Made by a program: the position numbers and the translations under genes. Below, piece by piece: positions 17,035 to 24,904 of a DNA stretch of 64,000 nt. This stretch comes from Ruminococcaceae bacterium FB2012 (lineage in GTDB: Bacteria > Bacillota > Clostridia > Oscillospirales > Ruminococcaceae). Below the pieces are notes generated by a model, which worked only from the letters and a program-made list of their open reading frames with translations, was not told the origin of the DNA and did not search any database. Numbering within the stretch: the first letter of the stretch is position 1; each line of letters starts with the position of its first letter. The stretch is taken from assembly GCA_900104495.1 (NCBI GenBank), contig FMXS01000007.1, positions 62,001 through 126,000 of the forward strand. Direction: 5' to 3'.

Positions 17035-17631
17035 TTATTGTTCTTCGGACGGGCCTGCTATCTCCTCAACGATGCTCCTCAGCTCGTCAACTCCCTGCCC
17101 CGTGAGGGCCGAGAATTCAACGTGAGTGATCTCGCCGAACCGTGGGATCTCCCGGGCAAAGGCTTCCATGCGGCGGGCCTTTTCGGTGGGCTTCAGCTTG
17201 TCTGCCTTCGTGAATACGATCACAAACGGCATCTCGTTCTCGATCAGAAAATCTATCATCTGAAGATCGTCCTCCGTGGGAGGATGCCTGATGTCGATAA
17301 GCTGGAATACCAGCTCCAGCTCGCGTCCGGATAGCAGATACCCCCCGATAAGCTCGCTCCAGCTGCGTTTGAGGCCCTTTGCCGTCTTCGCGTAGCCGTA
17401 GCCCGGCAGATCAACAGCGTAGATGTGATCCAGCTCATAAAAGTTGATCGTCACCGTCTTGCCCGGCACCGAGCTGACCCTTGCCAGGCCCTTGCGCCCC
17501 AGCAGCTTGTTTATCAGCGAGGATTTTCCCACATTGGACCGCCCGGAAAAGGCGATCTCAATGCGGTCCGAGGGGGGGAGCTGTGAGAATATCCCGTAGG
17601 AAGTAACAAAGCTGACTTTGTTCCAGTTCAT
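17035..17631 (-). CDS. engB: Ribosome-biogenesis GTPase EngB/YsxC
   Basis: A 198-residue TRAFAC GTPase of the YihA/EngB/YsxC family, required for 50S subunit assembly. G1 is GRSNVGKSSLINKLL (about 30), G2 falls in the PGKTVTINFYEL region, G3 is VDLPGYGYAK (about 75), G4 is FTKADKL and G5 is in FSALTGQG. Length is typical. It begins one base after the lon stop codon, so the two are co-transcribed and probably coupled; lon-engB order is conserved in Firmicutes. The ATG lies within the end of lon, whose coding sequence must supply the ribosome binding site. Confidence 0.95.
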   Translation of the reverse strand: MNWNKVSFVTSYGIFSQLPPSDRIEIAFSGRSNVGKSSLINKLLGRKGLARVSSVPGKTVTINFYELDHIYAVDLPGYGYAKTAKGLKRSWSELIGGYLLSGRELELVFQLIDIRHPPTEDDLQMIDFLIENEMPFVIVFTKADKLKPTEKARRMEAFAREIPRFGEITHVEFSALTGQGVDELRSIVEEIAGPSEEQ

Positions 17632-17632
17632 G

Positions 17633-20059
17633 TCACACCGACGCTTTCTTGCTGCCCCGAACGGTCTTCTTCACCGGACGGAACGGCACATCGGTGCGGC
17701 GCTTATCCGGCTTGACAAGAGCTGTTTCCAGCACCTCGTCCACCGTTTCCGCGAACACGAATTCCAGCCCCAGCTTTACAGTGTCGTCGATCTCGTCCAG
17801 GTCGCCCCGGTTGTCCTTGGGGACGATAACGGTCTTGACGCCCGCTTTGTAGGCCGCCATTGTCTTTTCACGCAGCCCGCCGATAGGCAGTACTCTGCCC
17901 CGCAGAGTGATCTCGCCGGTCATAGCCACGTCGCCCCTTACGGGGATGCCGCTGAGAGCCGAGATCAGCGTGGTTATCATCGTCACACCTGCCGAGGGTC
18001 CGTCCTTGGGGACTGCGCCCTCCGGCGCGTGGATGTGAAGGTCCTTCTTCTCGTAGAAGTCCGGCTCGATGCCGTACTTATCCGCGAGGCTCCGGGCCAG
18101 GCTGACTGCGATGTGAGCCGACTCCTTCATCACGTCGCCCAGGGAGCCGGTGAGCTCGATCTTGCCCTTGCCGTCCATAACGAGGACTTCCAGCGGCATG
18201 ATAACGCCGCCCACGGAGGTCCAGGCGAGGCCGTTGGTAACGCCCACCTCGTCACGGCCTGTGACGTCATCCCCCAGGTACTTTCTGTGTCCGAGGAACT
18301 CTGTCACGTTCTCCTCCTTGACGGTGACGCGCTTTGCGCCTTCCTCGAGGATCATCCTGGCCGCCTTTCGACAAAGGGATGCGATAGCTCTTTCCAGCTT
18401 TCTCACGCCCGCTTCACGGGTGTAGCTGTCGATAAGAGCGTAGATACCGCTGTCGGTGATGCGGAGCTGATTGCCGTTGAGGCCGTGCTTCTCCAGCTGC
18501 TTGGGGATGAGATGCTCCTTTGCGATGTGGAACTTCTCCTCACGGGTGTAGCTTGAAAGCTCGATGACCTCCATACGGTCCAGCAGAGGCGGAGCCACGG
18601 TATCGAGATTGTTTGCGGTGGTGATGAACAGCACTTCGCTGAGGTCGAAGGGGACCTCAAGGAAATGATCGCGGAAGGCGGTGTTCTGCTCCGAGTCCAG
18701 CACTTCCAGCATAGCCGAAGAGGGGTCGCCGCGGAAGTCGTTGCTCATCTTGTCGATCTCGTCCAGGAGCATTACGGGGTTGCGGGAATCCGCCTGGCGC
18801 ATAGCCTCCATGATCCGTCCGGGCATGGAGCCCACATAGGTCTTGCGGTGTCCGCGGATGTCGCTCTCGTCCTTTATGCCGCCGAGAGAGACTCTGACAT
18901 ACTTTCTGCCCAGGGCTCTGGCAATGGATTTGCCCACGGAAGTCTTGCCGACTCCGGGAGGTCCGTACAGGCAGATGATCTGCCCCTTGGAGCCGCCGGT
19001 CATCTTCATGACCGCAAGATTCTCCACGATGCGCTCCTTGACCTTCTTCATGCCGTAGTGATCCTCGTCCAGCATTTTAGCCGCCAGAGCGATGTCCTCA
19101 TTGTCCTTGGTGGTCTTGCTCCAGGGCAGGGACAGAACGGCGTCGAGATAATTCCTTATCACCGCCGCCTCCTGGGAATTGATAGGCATTTTTGAAAGGC
19201 GCTTCACTTCATCACGGAGCTTGCCCTTTATTTCCTCGGAGCATTCGCACTTGTCGATCTGCCCGTTGTATTCGTTGATCTCGTCGAAGCCGTCGCCGTC
19301 ACCGTAGGGATCGTTTTCGCCCAGCTCCGCCCGAAGGACCTTGATCTGCTCGCGGATATAGTACTCCCGCTGGTTCCTGTCGAGGCGGCTCTGCACCTCT
19401 TCCGCAATGTCCCTTTCCAGGCGCATTATCTCCTGCTCTCTGAACAGGATAGCGATAAGGGTCACCAGCTTTTCGCTGACGGAGCCTCTCTCCAGCAGGA
19501 GCTGTCTGTCGGCGAACTGAAGGACGATATTGAAAGCGATCGCCTCAAACAGCTTGATAGGGTCGGGAGCCTTGGTTATGGAAGCCATAGTCACCGGGGG
19601 GAGCTTCGGGAGCAGCGACGCATAGGCGTCGAAAACATCCTTTGTTTCCCGGGAGATAGCTTCGAGCTGCATTTCCGTGGTCTTATCCCGGCTGTAATTG
19701 GGCATCTCTCTGACTTCGGCCTCGTAGTATCCGGAGCCTTCGGTCAGCTTTACCAGCTTGGCCTTGCGCTTGCCCTCCACCAGACAGCGGTATACTCCGC
19801 CGGGGGTCTTGATGATCTGCTTTACCTTGCAGAGAGTGCCGACGGTATAAACGTCGCTCTTCCCGGGATGCTCGGTATCGGAGTCCTTCTGCGCCACGAG
19901 GAACACGGGAGTGTTGTCGTTCATGGCCGTCTTGACCGCTCTTATCGAAGTGCTCCTGCCCACGTCGAAATGCATCACCATGTTCGGGAACACCACCAGC
20001 GCCCTTGTGGGCACGCAGGGATAAACCTTCAGCTCAGTCTTTGCGCCGTTCTCTTTCAT
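17633..20059 (-). CDS. lon: ATP-dependent protease La
   Basis: An 808-residue cytosolic protease degrading misfolded and regulatory proteins. The N-terminal substrate domain covers about 1-190, followed by a coiled region; the AAA+ module has Walker A GPPGVGKTS and Walker B NPVMLLDEIDKM, and the C-terminal protease domain has the Ser-Lys dyad (Ser in PKDGPSAGVTM, Lys in YKAGVKTVIVP). Length and order are normal. A start at 20059 with AAAGGGGAAG in front is preferred to an in-frame ATG 19 codons upstream that would add a very basic tail. A promoter lies about 75 bases upstream; engB follows directly. Confidence 0.96.
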   Translation of the reverse strand: MKENGAKTELKVYPCVPTRALVVFPNMVMHFDVGRSTSIRAVKTAMNDNTPVFLVAQKDSDTEHPGKSDVYTVGTLCKVKQIIKTPGGVYRCLVEGKRKAKLVKLTEGSGYYEAEVREMPNYSRDKTTEMQLEAISRETKDVFDAYASLLPKLPPVTMASITKAPDPIKLFEAIAFNIVLQFADRQLLLERGSVSEKLVTLIAILFREQEIMRLERDIAEEVQSRLDRNQREYYIREQIKVLRAELGENDPYGDGDGFDEINEYNGQIDKCECSEEIKGKLRDEVKRLSKMPINSQEAAVIRNYLDAVLSLPWSKTTKDNEDIALAAKMLDEDHYGMKKVKERIVENLAVMKMTGGSKGQIICLYGPPGVGKTSVGKSIARALGRKYVRVSLGGIKDESDIRGHRKTYVGSMPGRIMEAMRQADSRNPVMLLDEIDKMSNDFRGDPSSAMLEVLDSEQNTAFRDHFLEVPFDLSEVLFITTANNLDTVAPPLLDRMEVIELSSYTREEKFHIAKEHLIPKQLEKHGLNGNQLRITDSGIYALIDSYTREAGVRKLERAIASLCRKAARMILEEGAKRVTVKEENVTEFLGHRKYLGDDVTGRDEVGVTNGLAWTSVGGVIMPLEVLVMDGKGKIELTGSLGDVMKESAHIAVSLARSLADKYGIEPDFYEKKDLHIHAPEGAVPKDGPSAGVTMITTLISALSGIPVRGDVAMTGEITLRGRVLPIGGLREKTMAAYKAGVKTVIVPKDNRGDLDEIDDTVKLGLEFVFAETVDEVLETALVKPDKRRTDVPFRPVKKTVRGSKKASV

Positions 20060-20134
20060 AATATCTTCCCCTTTCCGCTTTGTCGTTTTATGTCCTTTTT
20101 TCTTTCTGTCTTTCACGGCTTCTGCCGTATCTAC

Positions 20135-20163
20135 ATCATAACATACTTCGCATACTATTTCAA
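20135..20163 (-). promoter_or_regulatory. lon promoter
   Basis: Minus strand TTGAAA (20158-20163), 17-base spacer, TATGAT (20135-20140). No CIRCE or other recognised heat-shock operator is visible between it and lon. Confidence 0.6.
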
Positions 20164-20191
20164 GCGGAATTTATTACCGCTATAAGAACAG

Positions 20192-20223
20192 AAAAGAGGC
20201 ACCCGAATAAAGGATACCTCTTT
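20192..20223 (-). terminator. Probable terminator of the rpsF-ssb-rpsR operon
   Basis: Minus-strand stem AAAGAGG / CCTCTTT about 10 bases after the rpsR stop, followed by a short T run that is part of the stem end. Confidence 0.5.
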
Positions 20224-20233
20224 GTAAGCCTCG

Positions 20234-20470
20234 TTAGTCTGCTACATAGGGCAGGAGTGCCAGATGACGTGCTCTCTTGATAGCTGTCGTCAGCTCTCTC
20301 TGGTGGTATGCGCAGGTACCTGTCACACGGCGGGGAAGGATCTTAGCTCTCTCCGTCATGCACTTTCTCAGCTTTGCGATATCCTTGTAATCAATTTTAT
20401 CGGCTCTGTCAACACAGAACATACAAACCTTCTTACGGCCTCTCTTGACCGGCCTTCCGGTTCTTTCCAT
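20234..20470 (-). CDS. rpsR: 30S ribosomal protein S18
   Basis: A 78-residue protein of the small ribosomal subunit platform, which pairs with S6. It shows the S18 core IDYKDIAKLRKCMTERAKILPRRVTGTCAYHQRELTTAIKRARHLALLPY. Cysteines at CMFC, KC and TC give four Cys, so this is the zinc-binding (C+) form of S18. It is the last gene of rpsF-ssb-rpsR, an order conserved in nearly all Firmicutes. AAGGAGG precedes the ATG. Expression of S18 in other Firmicutes is controlled with S6; the leader hairpin before rpsF may play a part here. Confidence 0.96.
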   Translation of the reverse strand: MERTGRPVKRGRKKVCMFCVDRADKIDYKDIAKLRKCMTERAKILPRRVTGTCAYHQRELTTAIKRARHLALLPYVAD

Positions 20471-20517
20471 GATACATATCCTCCTTACTTAAAAAACTGT
20501 AGTCGGGGTACGCCTGC

Positions 20518-21075
20518 TCAGAAGGGCACGCCGTCATCGCTCAGCACCTCGAAATCGTCAAGGCCCGAGATGTTCGGCGCGGGAGCATTTCCCGCAGGAC
20601 CGTGGTCCTGTGCGGGTGCAGGCGCTGTGGGGTAATTGTTCTGCTGACCGTTATTCTGATATCCGCCCTGATAAGGCGCGTTGTTCTGATAGCCGCCCTG
20701 CTGCGGATAACCGCCCTGCTGGTAGCCCCCCTGCTGATAGCCTCCGCCCTGCTGGGCCTTCTCACCGGTGAAATACACGCTGTCAACGTATACCTCGGTA
20801 GCATATCTCTTGTTGCCGTTCTGATCGTCATAGGTACGGGTCCTCAGATTGCCCTCGACAGCGATCATTCTGCCCTTGCCGAAGTATCTTGAAATAAACT
20901 CCGCCTGCTGACGCCATGCAACGCAGTTGATAAAATCAGCCTGGCGCTCTTCGCCCTGCTTTACGAAATTGCGGTCCACCGCGATCGAAAAGGAAAGCAC
21001 GGGAACACCCTGCGGTGTCTGTTTGAGCTCCAGATCTCTTGTGATTCTTCCCATCAAAATAACCTTGTTCAGCAT
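20518..21075 (-). CDS. ssb: Single-stranded DNA-binding protein
   Basis: A 185-residue protein with an N-terminal OB fold (about 1-108: MLNKVILMGRITRDLELKQT, FINCVAWRQQAEFISRYFGKGRM, and the VYVDSVYFTG strand). A Gln/Gly/Tyr-rich disordered linker of imperfect QQGGYQ repeats (about 112-155) follows. The C terminus is the acidic tip VLSDDGVPF, which recruits repair and replication proteins; the usual Ile before Pro-Phe is Val here. It is the middle gene of rpsF-ssb-rpsR and protects single-stranded DNA during replication. Confidence 0.95.
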   Translation of the reverse strand: MLNKVILMGRITRDLELKQTPQGVPVLSFSIAVDRNFVKQGEERQADFINCVAWRQQAEFISRYFGKGRMIAVEGNLRTRTYDDQNGNKRYATEVYVDSVYFTGEKAQQGGGYQQGGYQQGGYPQQGGYQNNAPYQGGYQNNGQQNNYPTAPAPAQDHGPAGNAPAPNISGLDDFEVLSDDGVPF

Positions 21076-21156
21076 TGTTCAACAACCTCATTTCTCAAAA
21101 ATAAATAGTTTCCGTTTGTTCGTAAAAGATTCTGCCTTTGCAAGCTGTTACGCTAA

Positions 21157-21447
21157 TTACTTAACTGTAATGAGAAAACGCAGCACGCCGTCGGTAATTC
21201 CGAGAACACGCTCGAGCTCTGCGGGGAACTCGGGAGCAGCCTTGAAGTTCCAGAGCACATAGTTTCCTTCCGTCTCGTAATTGATAGCATAAGCCAGCTT
21301 ACGCTTGCCCCAGTCGTTCATCTCAACGTCCTCGGCGTTTGCCTTGATCATTTCGTCAAACTTAGCGGTCAGAGCGCCGATGGCCTCTTCGCCTGCCTTG
21401 GAGCTGAATACAACTACAGCCTCGTAAGTTTCATTGATCTTTGCCAT
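21157..21447 (-). CDS. rpsF: 30S ribosomal protein S6
   Basis: A 96-residue ribosomal protein of the 30S platform, partner of S18. Recognisable parts are NETYEAVVVFSSKAGEEAI, the strand DWGKRKLAYAINYETEGNYVLWNF and the end ELERVLGITDGVLRFLI. It starts the rpsF-ssb-rpsR operon. AAGGAGGTG precedes the ATG and a perfect promoter lies about 65 bases upstream. Autoregulation by the S6:S18 complex on the 5' leader is known in several bacteria; a leader hairpin exists here, described separately. Confidence 0.96.
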   Translation of the reverse strand: MAKINETYEAVVVFSSKAGEEAIGALTAKFDEMIKANAEDVEMNDWGKRKLAYAINYETEGNYVLWNFKAAPEFPAELERVLGITDGVLRFLITVK

Positions 21448-21471
21448 ACTTTACACCTCCTTTTGGATTTC

Positions 21472-21492
21472 GCCTGCATTCAAGATGCAAGC
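21472..21492 (-). promoter_or_regulatory. Hairpin in the rpsF leader
   Basis: Arms GCTTGCAT and ATGCAGGC (8 pairs, one G-T) with a five-base loop lie between the promoter and ribosome binding site of rpsF. A role in S6:S18 autoregulation is possible but the known binding motif is not clearly matched. Confidence 0.4.
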
Positions 21493-21507
21493 AAGGATAA
21501 CTTCATT

Positions 21508-21536
21508 ATTATATCACAAGCCGCCGTTTTTGTCAA
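21508..21536 (-). promoter_or_regulatory. rpsF-ssb-rpsR promoter
   Basis: Minus strand TTGACA (21531-21536), 17-base spacer, TATAAT (21508-21513), a perfect consensus. Confidence 0.88.
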
Positions 21537-21580
21537 TCGGCAGCGGATATACGATTGTAAATTTTCTGTTAATCTTTGCT

Positions 21581-22603
21581 TCAGCCTGCGGCTCCCACCT
21601 TATTCATCACGAAAACCGCACCTATCATCAGCGCGTAGGTCACCAGTGCGGACATAATGAAGGCCGCCAGGGAAACGCCTCCTCGTCTGCTGATAGCCGT
21701 GCGGACCTCTTCCTCGTCGGCGTCGCCGGCTGCACTGCGCACCTCGTTGATGTTCTTACGGGCGATCTTGTAGTACCAGTAGTTGGCAAAAATAGCCGAT
21801 ACGCACTGGACGCCCATAAGCAGCGAGGAACTGAGATTCAGCAGCACCGAAAAGCTGCCGGACTTGATATACGACTCGGTGACGAAGCTGATGCTGGGCA
21901 GATATCCCGCCGCCGACATCATCATCACCGTCGGGATGGACAGCACCACCGTCAGAATCAGATAGATCACGCCGATGAGGTTCATCTTCCTGTAGAAGAA
22001 GTAGAACTGCGGGAACAGCAGCGCCGCGAAATTCAGGCTGATCTTCCCGCCGAACTTCCCGAAGCGGATGAAGCTGGCGAGGTAGGAAAACTGGTTCCTG
22101 CCCACATATCTTGCAAGGTCACCCAGCTTGACGCCGTCGATGTCGGAATCCTGGTCGAAGCGCATAGCGTTGGGATTTGCAAAGCCTCCGAAGCCCTGCT
22201 GTCCCGGCTGGCCCTGCTGAAAAGGCCCTCTCTGCCCCTGCTGATAGGGTCCGCTCTGTCCCGGCATACCCTGCCGGCTGCCCGGGTTGTCGTTGAAGGG
22301 CCTGGGCTCCGAGAAATTGTTTCTCAGCGGCAGGCCGCAGCGGTCGCAGAACAGCCCCGTGGCGGGATTTTCCTGTCCGCAGCGTGAGCATCTGACAGGC
22401 TCGTCGGAGAAGCCCTCGACGGTCTCCGGCTCGGGAGCCCAGCTTCCGCCCTTTTCGTGAAGCTCGGTATTTATGCAGCTGCCCTCTTTTTCGTAGCAGG
22501 CACGGTGATAGGGCGTGCCGCAGTCGGGGCAGACAACGACGTCATCCCCGGCGGTGAAGACTTCACCGCAGCTGAGGCATTTGTATCCGTCATATTTTCC
22601 CAT
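21581..22603 (-). CDS. Zinc-ribbon/RING-like membrane protein with DUF2628
   Basis: A 340-residue protein. The N terminus carries a prokaryotic RING-like or zinc-ribbon module (YKCLSCGEVF, VVCPDCGTPYHRACY), then a second zinc ribbon (VRCSRCGQENPATGLFCDRCG), then a Gln/Gly/Pro-rich linker (about 105-140), and last a DUF2628-type region with about four hydrophobic helices (FGGKISLNFAALLFPQFYFFYRKM and further). Paired Cys/His suggest two bound zinc ions. This arrangement recurs in Ruminococcus-like genomes; its function is not known. The start may be at 22603 or two codons upstream; AAGGAAAGG serves either. The gene stands alone between ftsH and rpsF, on the minus strand. Confidence 0.75.
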   Translation of the reverse strand: MGKYDGYKCLSCGEVFTAGDDVVVCPDCGTPYHRACYEKEGSCINTELHEKGGSWAPEPETVEGFSDEPVRCSRCGQENPATGLFCDRCGLPLRNNFSEPRPFNDNPGSRQGMPGQSGPYQQGQRGPFQQGQPGQQGFGGFANPNAMRFDQDSDIDGVKLGDLARYVGRNQFSYLASFIRFGKFGGKISLNFAALLFPQFYFFYRKMNLIGVIYLILTVVLSIPTVMMMSAAGYLPSISFVTESYIKSGSFSVLLNLSSSLLMGVQCVSAIFANYWYYKIARKNINEVRSAAGDADEEEVRTAISRRGGVSLAAFIMSALVTYALMIGAVFVMNKVGAAG

Positions 22604-22769
22604 TCGCATCCATTCCTTTCCTTACGGGGCCGCCCTCGGGTCCCGCTTGTCCCGAAACACAATATCCTCTGTCTGTCTGATTATACCATACTTTTCGGAA
22701 AATTTCCATAGTTTTCGCAAAAAATGTTTAACAGTCCCGTTTTTTGTACAGCAATGCCTATATAAAGCT

Positions 22770-22798
22770 ATCCCGACGCCGTGTCGCGGCATCGGGAT
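22770..22798 (-). terminator. Possible terminator after ftsH
   Basis: Minus-strand hairpin ATCCCGA / TCGGGAT with an inner GCCG / CGGC extension, about 10 bases after the ftsH stop. Only three Ts follow, so terminator function is moderate. Confidence 0.55.
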
Positions 22799-22807
22799 GA
22801 TATGCTT

Positions 22808-24805
22808 TTATTCCTCGCTGTCGGAGCCGTCCTCAGCCTTGATCTCGGGGAAATCCGAGAGGTCCTCGGGCTCTGTTATGGAAGGAGTTTCCGTCACTTC
22901 GGAAGTTTCCGTAACAACGTCCCCTTCGGGAAGGTCAACGAACTCGGTGATCTCGCCGTTCATCAGCTTTTCAAAGGTCTTGCCGTCGATCTTTTCATAC
23001 TTGAGCAGATACTTGGCGATAAGGTGCAGCTTGTCAACGTGCTGACGCAGCAGCGTCTCGCACTTCTCGAAGCAGTCCTCAACGATAGAGCGGATCTCCG
23101 AATCTATCTCCGCAGCCACGTTCTCGGAATAGCTGGGTGTGGAGCTGTAATCTCTTCCGAGGAAGACCTCGTGCTCTCCCCTGCCGTATACAACAGGTCC
23201 CAGATTGTCGGAGAAGCCGTAGCGGGTCACCATATTCCTTGCGGTGGCGGTAGCCCTTTCCAGGTCGTTGGAAGCGCCGGTGGAAACATCGTCGAGGATG
23301 ATCTTCTCTGCGACACGTCCGCCCAGCAGCACGATGATATTTTCGATCATCTCATGCTTGGAGACAAATGCCTTGTCCTTCTCGGGCAGGCTCATAGTAA
23401 AGCCGCCCGCCTGTCCTCTCGGGATGATAGTCACCATATGGACCTTATCCTGGGACGAGCAGAAGTAGGTGCAGATCGCGTGTCCGCCCTCGTGGTAAGC
23501 GGTGAGGCGCTTTTCGGCCTCGGTGACCACCTTGGACTTCTTCTCGGGGCCTGCCACCACCTTAATGGAAGCCTCTTCCATATCGAACTTTGTGATAGCC
23601 TTTCTGCCGTTCCTTGCGGCCAGCAGAGCAGCCTCGTTGGCTAAGTTTTCAAGATCGGCGCCCGTAAAGCCCACGGTGGACTTGGCAATGGTCTCCAGGC
23701 TCACGTCGGGAGCCAGGGGCTTATTGCGGGTGTGTACCTTGAGTATCTCTTCTCTGCCCTTGACATCGGGATAGCTGACAAGCACCTGCCTGTCGAAACG
23801 TCCCGGACGGAGCAGTGCGGGGTCAAGGATGTCGCGCCTGTTGGTGGCTGCCATTACGATAACGGAATCGTTCTCCTCGAAGCCGTCCATTTCCACCAGC
23901 AGCTGGTTAAGGGTCTGCTCACGCTCGTCGTGACCGCCGCCGAGGCCTGTACCTCTCTGTCTGCCGACGGCGTCTATCTCATCTATGAAGATGATGGAAG
24001 GAGAATTCTTCTTGGCCTGCTCAAACAGGTCTCTTACACGGCTGGCGCCCACGCCGACGAACATCTCAACGAAGTCGGAACCCGAAATGGAGAAGAAGGG
24101 AACGTCCGCTTCGCCCGCAACGGCTCTTGCCAGCAGAGTTTTACCGGTTCCCGGAGGTCCCAGCAGCAGCACGCCCTTGGGTATGCGTGCGCCCAGCTCG
24201 TCGTATTTCTTGTGGTCCTTCAAAAAGTCCACGATCTCGCGAAGCTCTTCCTTCTCCTCGTCGGCGCCTGCCACATCGGCAAAGGTAGCCTTCTTCGAGG
24301 AGGGTGCCTGTCTGGCATTTGTCTTGCCGAATGAGTTCAGTTTTCCGCCTCCCGCCGACCGCATCATGAATATGAACAGGAATATCATAACGCCCAGCAT
24401 AAGCAGCGTCGGTATCATGTTCAGCCAGAAGCTGTTGTCGGACACGGGTATCAAGTCGTATTTCAGCGAGCCCTCGCCGTATTTCTCGTTATAGAGCTTG
24501 CGGTAGGTCTCCGCCTTTTCGCCGCCCAGCACCTCCTGCACAAAGATAGATACGTTCGGCACGGTATAGCTGTGCTTCTCCTCGCTGTTCCTCAGCTTGT
24601 AGGTCAGTTTGCCGGAGCCTAAGTCGAGGGTGAAGTCAGATACCTGCAGCGAATCGAACTCCTGCATGATCTCGGAGTAGGCCTTATCGGTCTTGTTCTT
24701 GCTCATGGATGTGAGCATATAGACAAGCACGCCCAGCACCAGCACCGACACCAGCAGATAAATAAGCAGAGATCTTCCGTTTCCGCCGCGTTTCAATCCA
24801 TTCAT
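22808..24805 (-). CDS. ftsH: ATP-dependent zinc metalloprotease FtsH
   Basis: A 665-residue membrane-anchored AAA+ protease that degrades membrane and some soluble proteins. Two N-terminal helices (about 12-32 and 118-138) flank an extracytoplasmic domain. Walker A is LLGPPGTGKTLLARAV, Walker B SIIFIDEIDAVGRQRG, the second region of homology ATNRRDILDPALLRPGRFDR. The zinc motif is HEGGH, with the third ligand Asp in NDLERATATAR. The C terminus is a long acidic, Thr/Glu/Ser-rich tail. It is the last gene of the run rnjA-gdpP-rplI-dnaB-tilS-ftsH. In many Firmicutes hpt lies between tilS and ftsH; here it is absent. Confidence 0.95.
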   Translation of the reverse strand: MNGLKRGGNGRSLLIYLLVSVLVLGVLVYMLTSMSKNKTDKAYSEIMQEFDSLQVSDFTLDLGSGKLTYKLRNSEEKHSYTVPNVSIFVQEVLGGEKAETYRKLYNEKYGEGSLKYDLIPVSDNSFWLNMIPTLLMLGVMIFLFIFMMRSAGGGKLNSFGKTNARQAPSSKKATFADVAGADEEKEELREIVDFLKDHKKYDELGARIPKGVLLLGPPGTGKTLLARAVAGEADVPFFSISGSDFVEMFVGVGASRVRDLFEQAKKNSPSIIFIDEIDAVGRQRGTGLGGGHDEREQTLNQLLVEMDGFEENDSVIVMAATNRRDILDPALLRPGRFDRQVLVSYPDVKGREEILKVHTRNKPLAPDVSLETIAKSTVGFTGADLENLANEAALLAARNGRKAITKFDMEEASIKVVAGPEKKSKVVTEAEKRLTAYHEGGHAICTYFCSSQDKVHMVTIIPRGQAGGFTMSLPEKDKAFVSKHEMIENIIVLLGGRVAEKIILDDVSTGASNDLERATATARNMVTRYGFSDNLGPVVYGRGEHEVFLGRDYSSTPSYSENVAAEIDSEIRSIVEDCFEKCETLLRQHVDKLHLIAKYLLKYEKIDGKTFEKLMNGEITEFVDLPEGDVVTETSEVTETPSITEPEDLSDFPEIKAEDGSDSEE

Positions 24806-24904
24806 TCCTTCTTTCCTTATTTATTTTATCTATTGCAAAAACTCTTTTTCAATATGCCTTGCATTGCTATTATATTGTGTCATTGTGACAGAAATATGAT
24901 AAAT

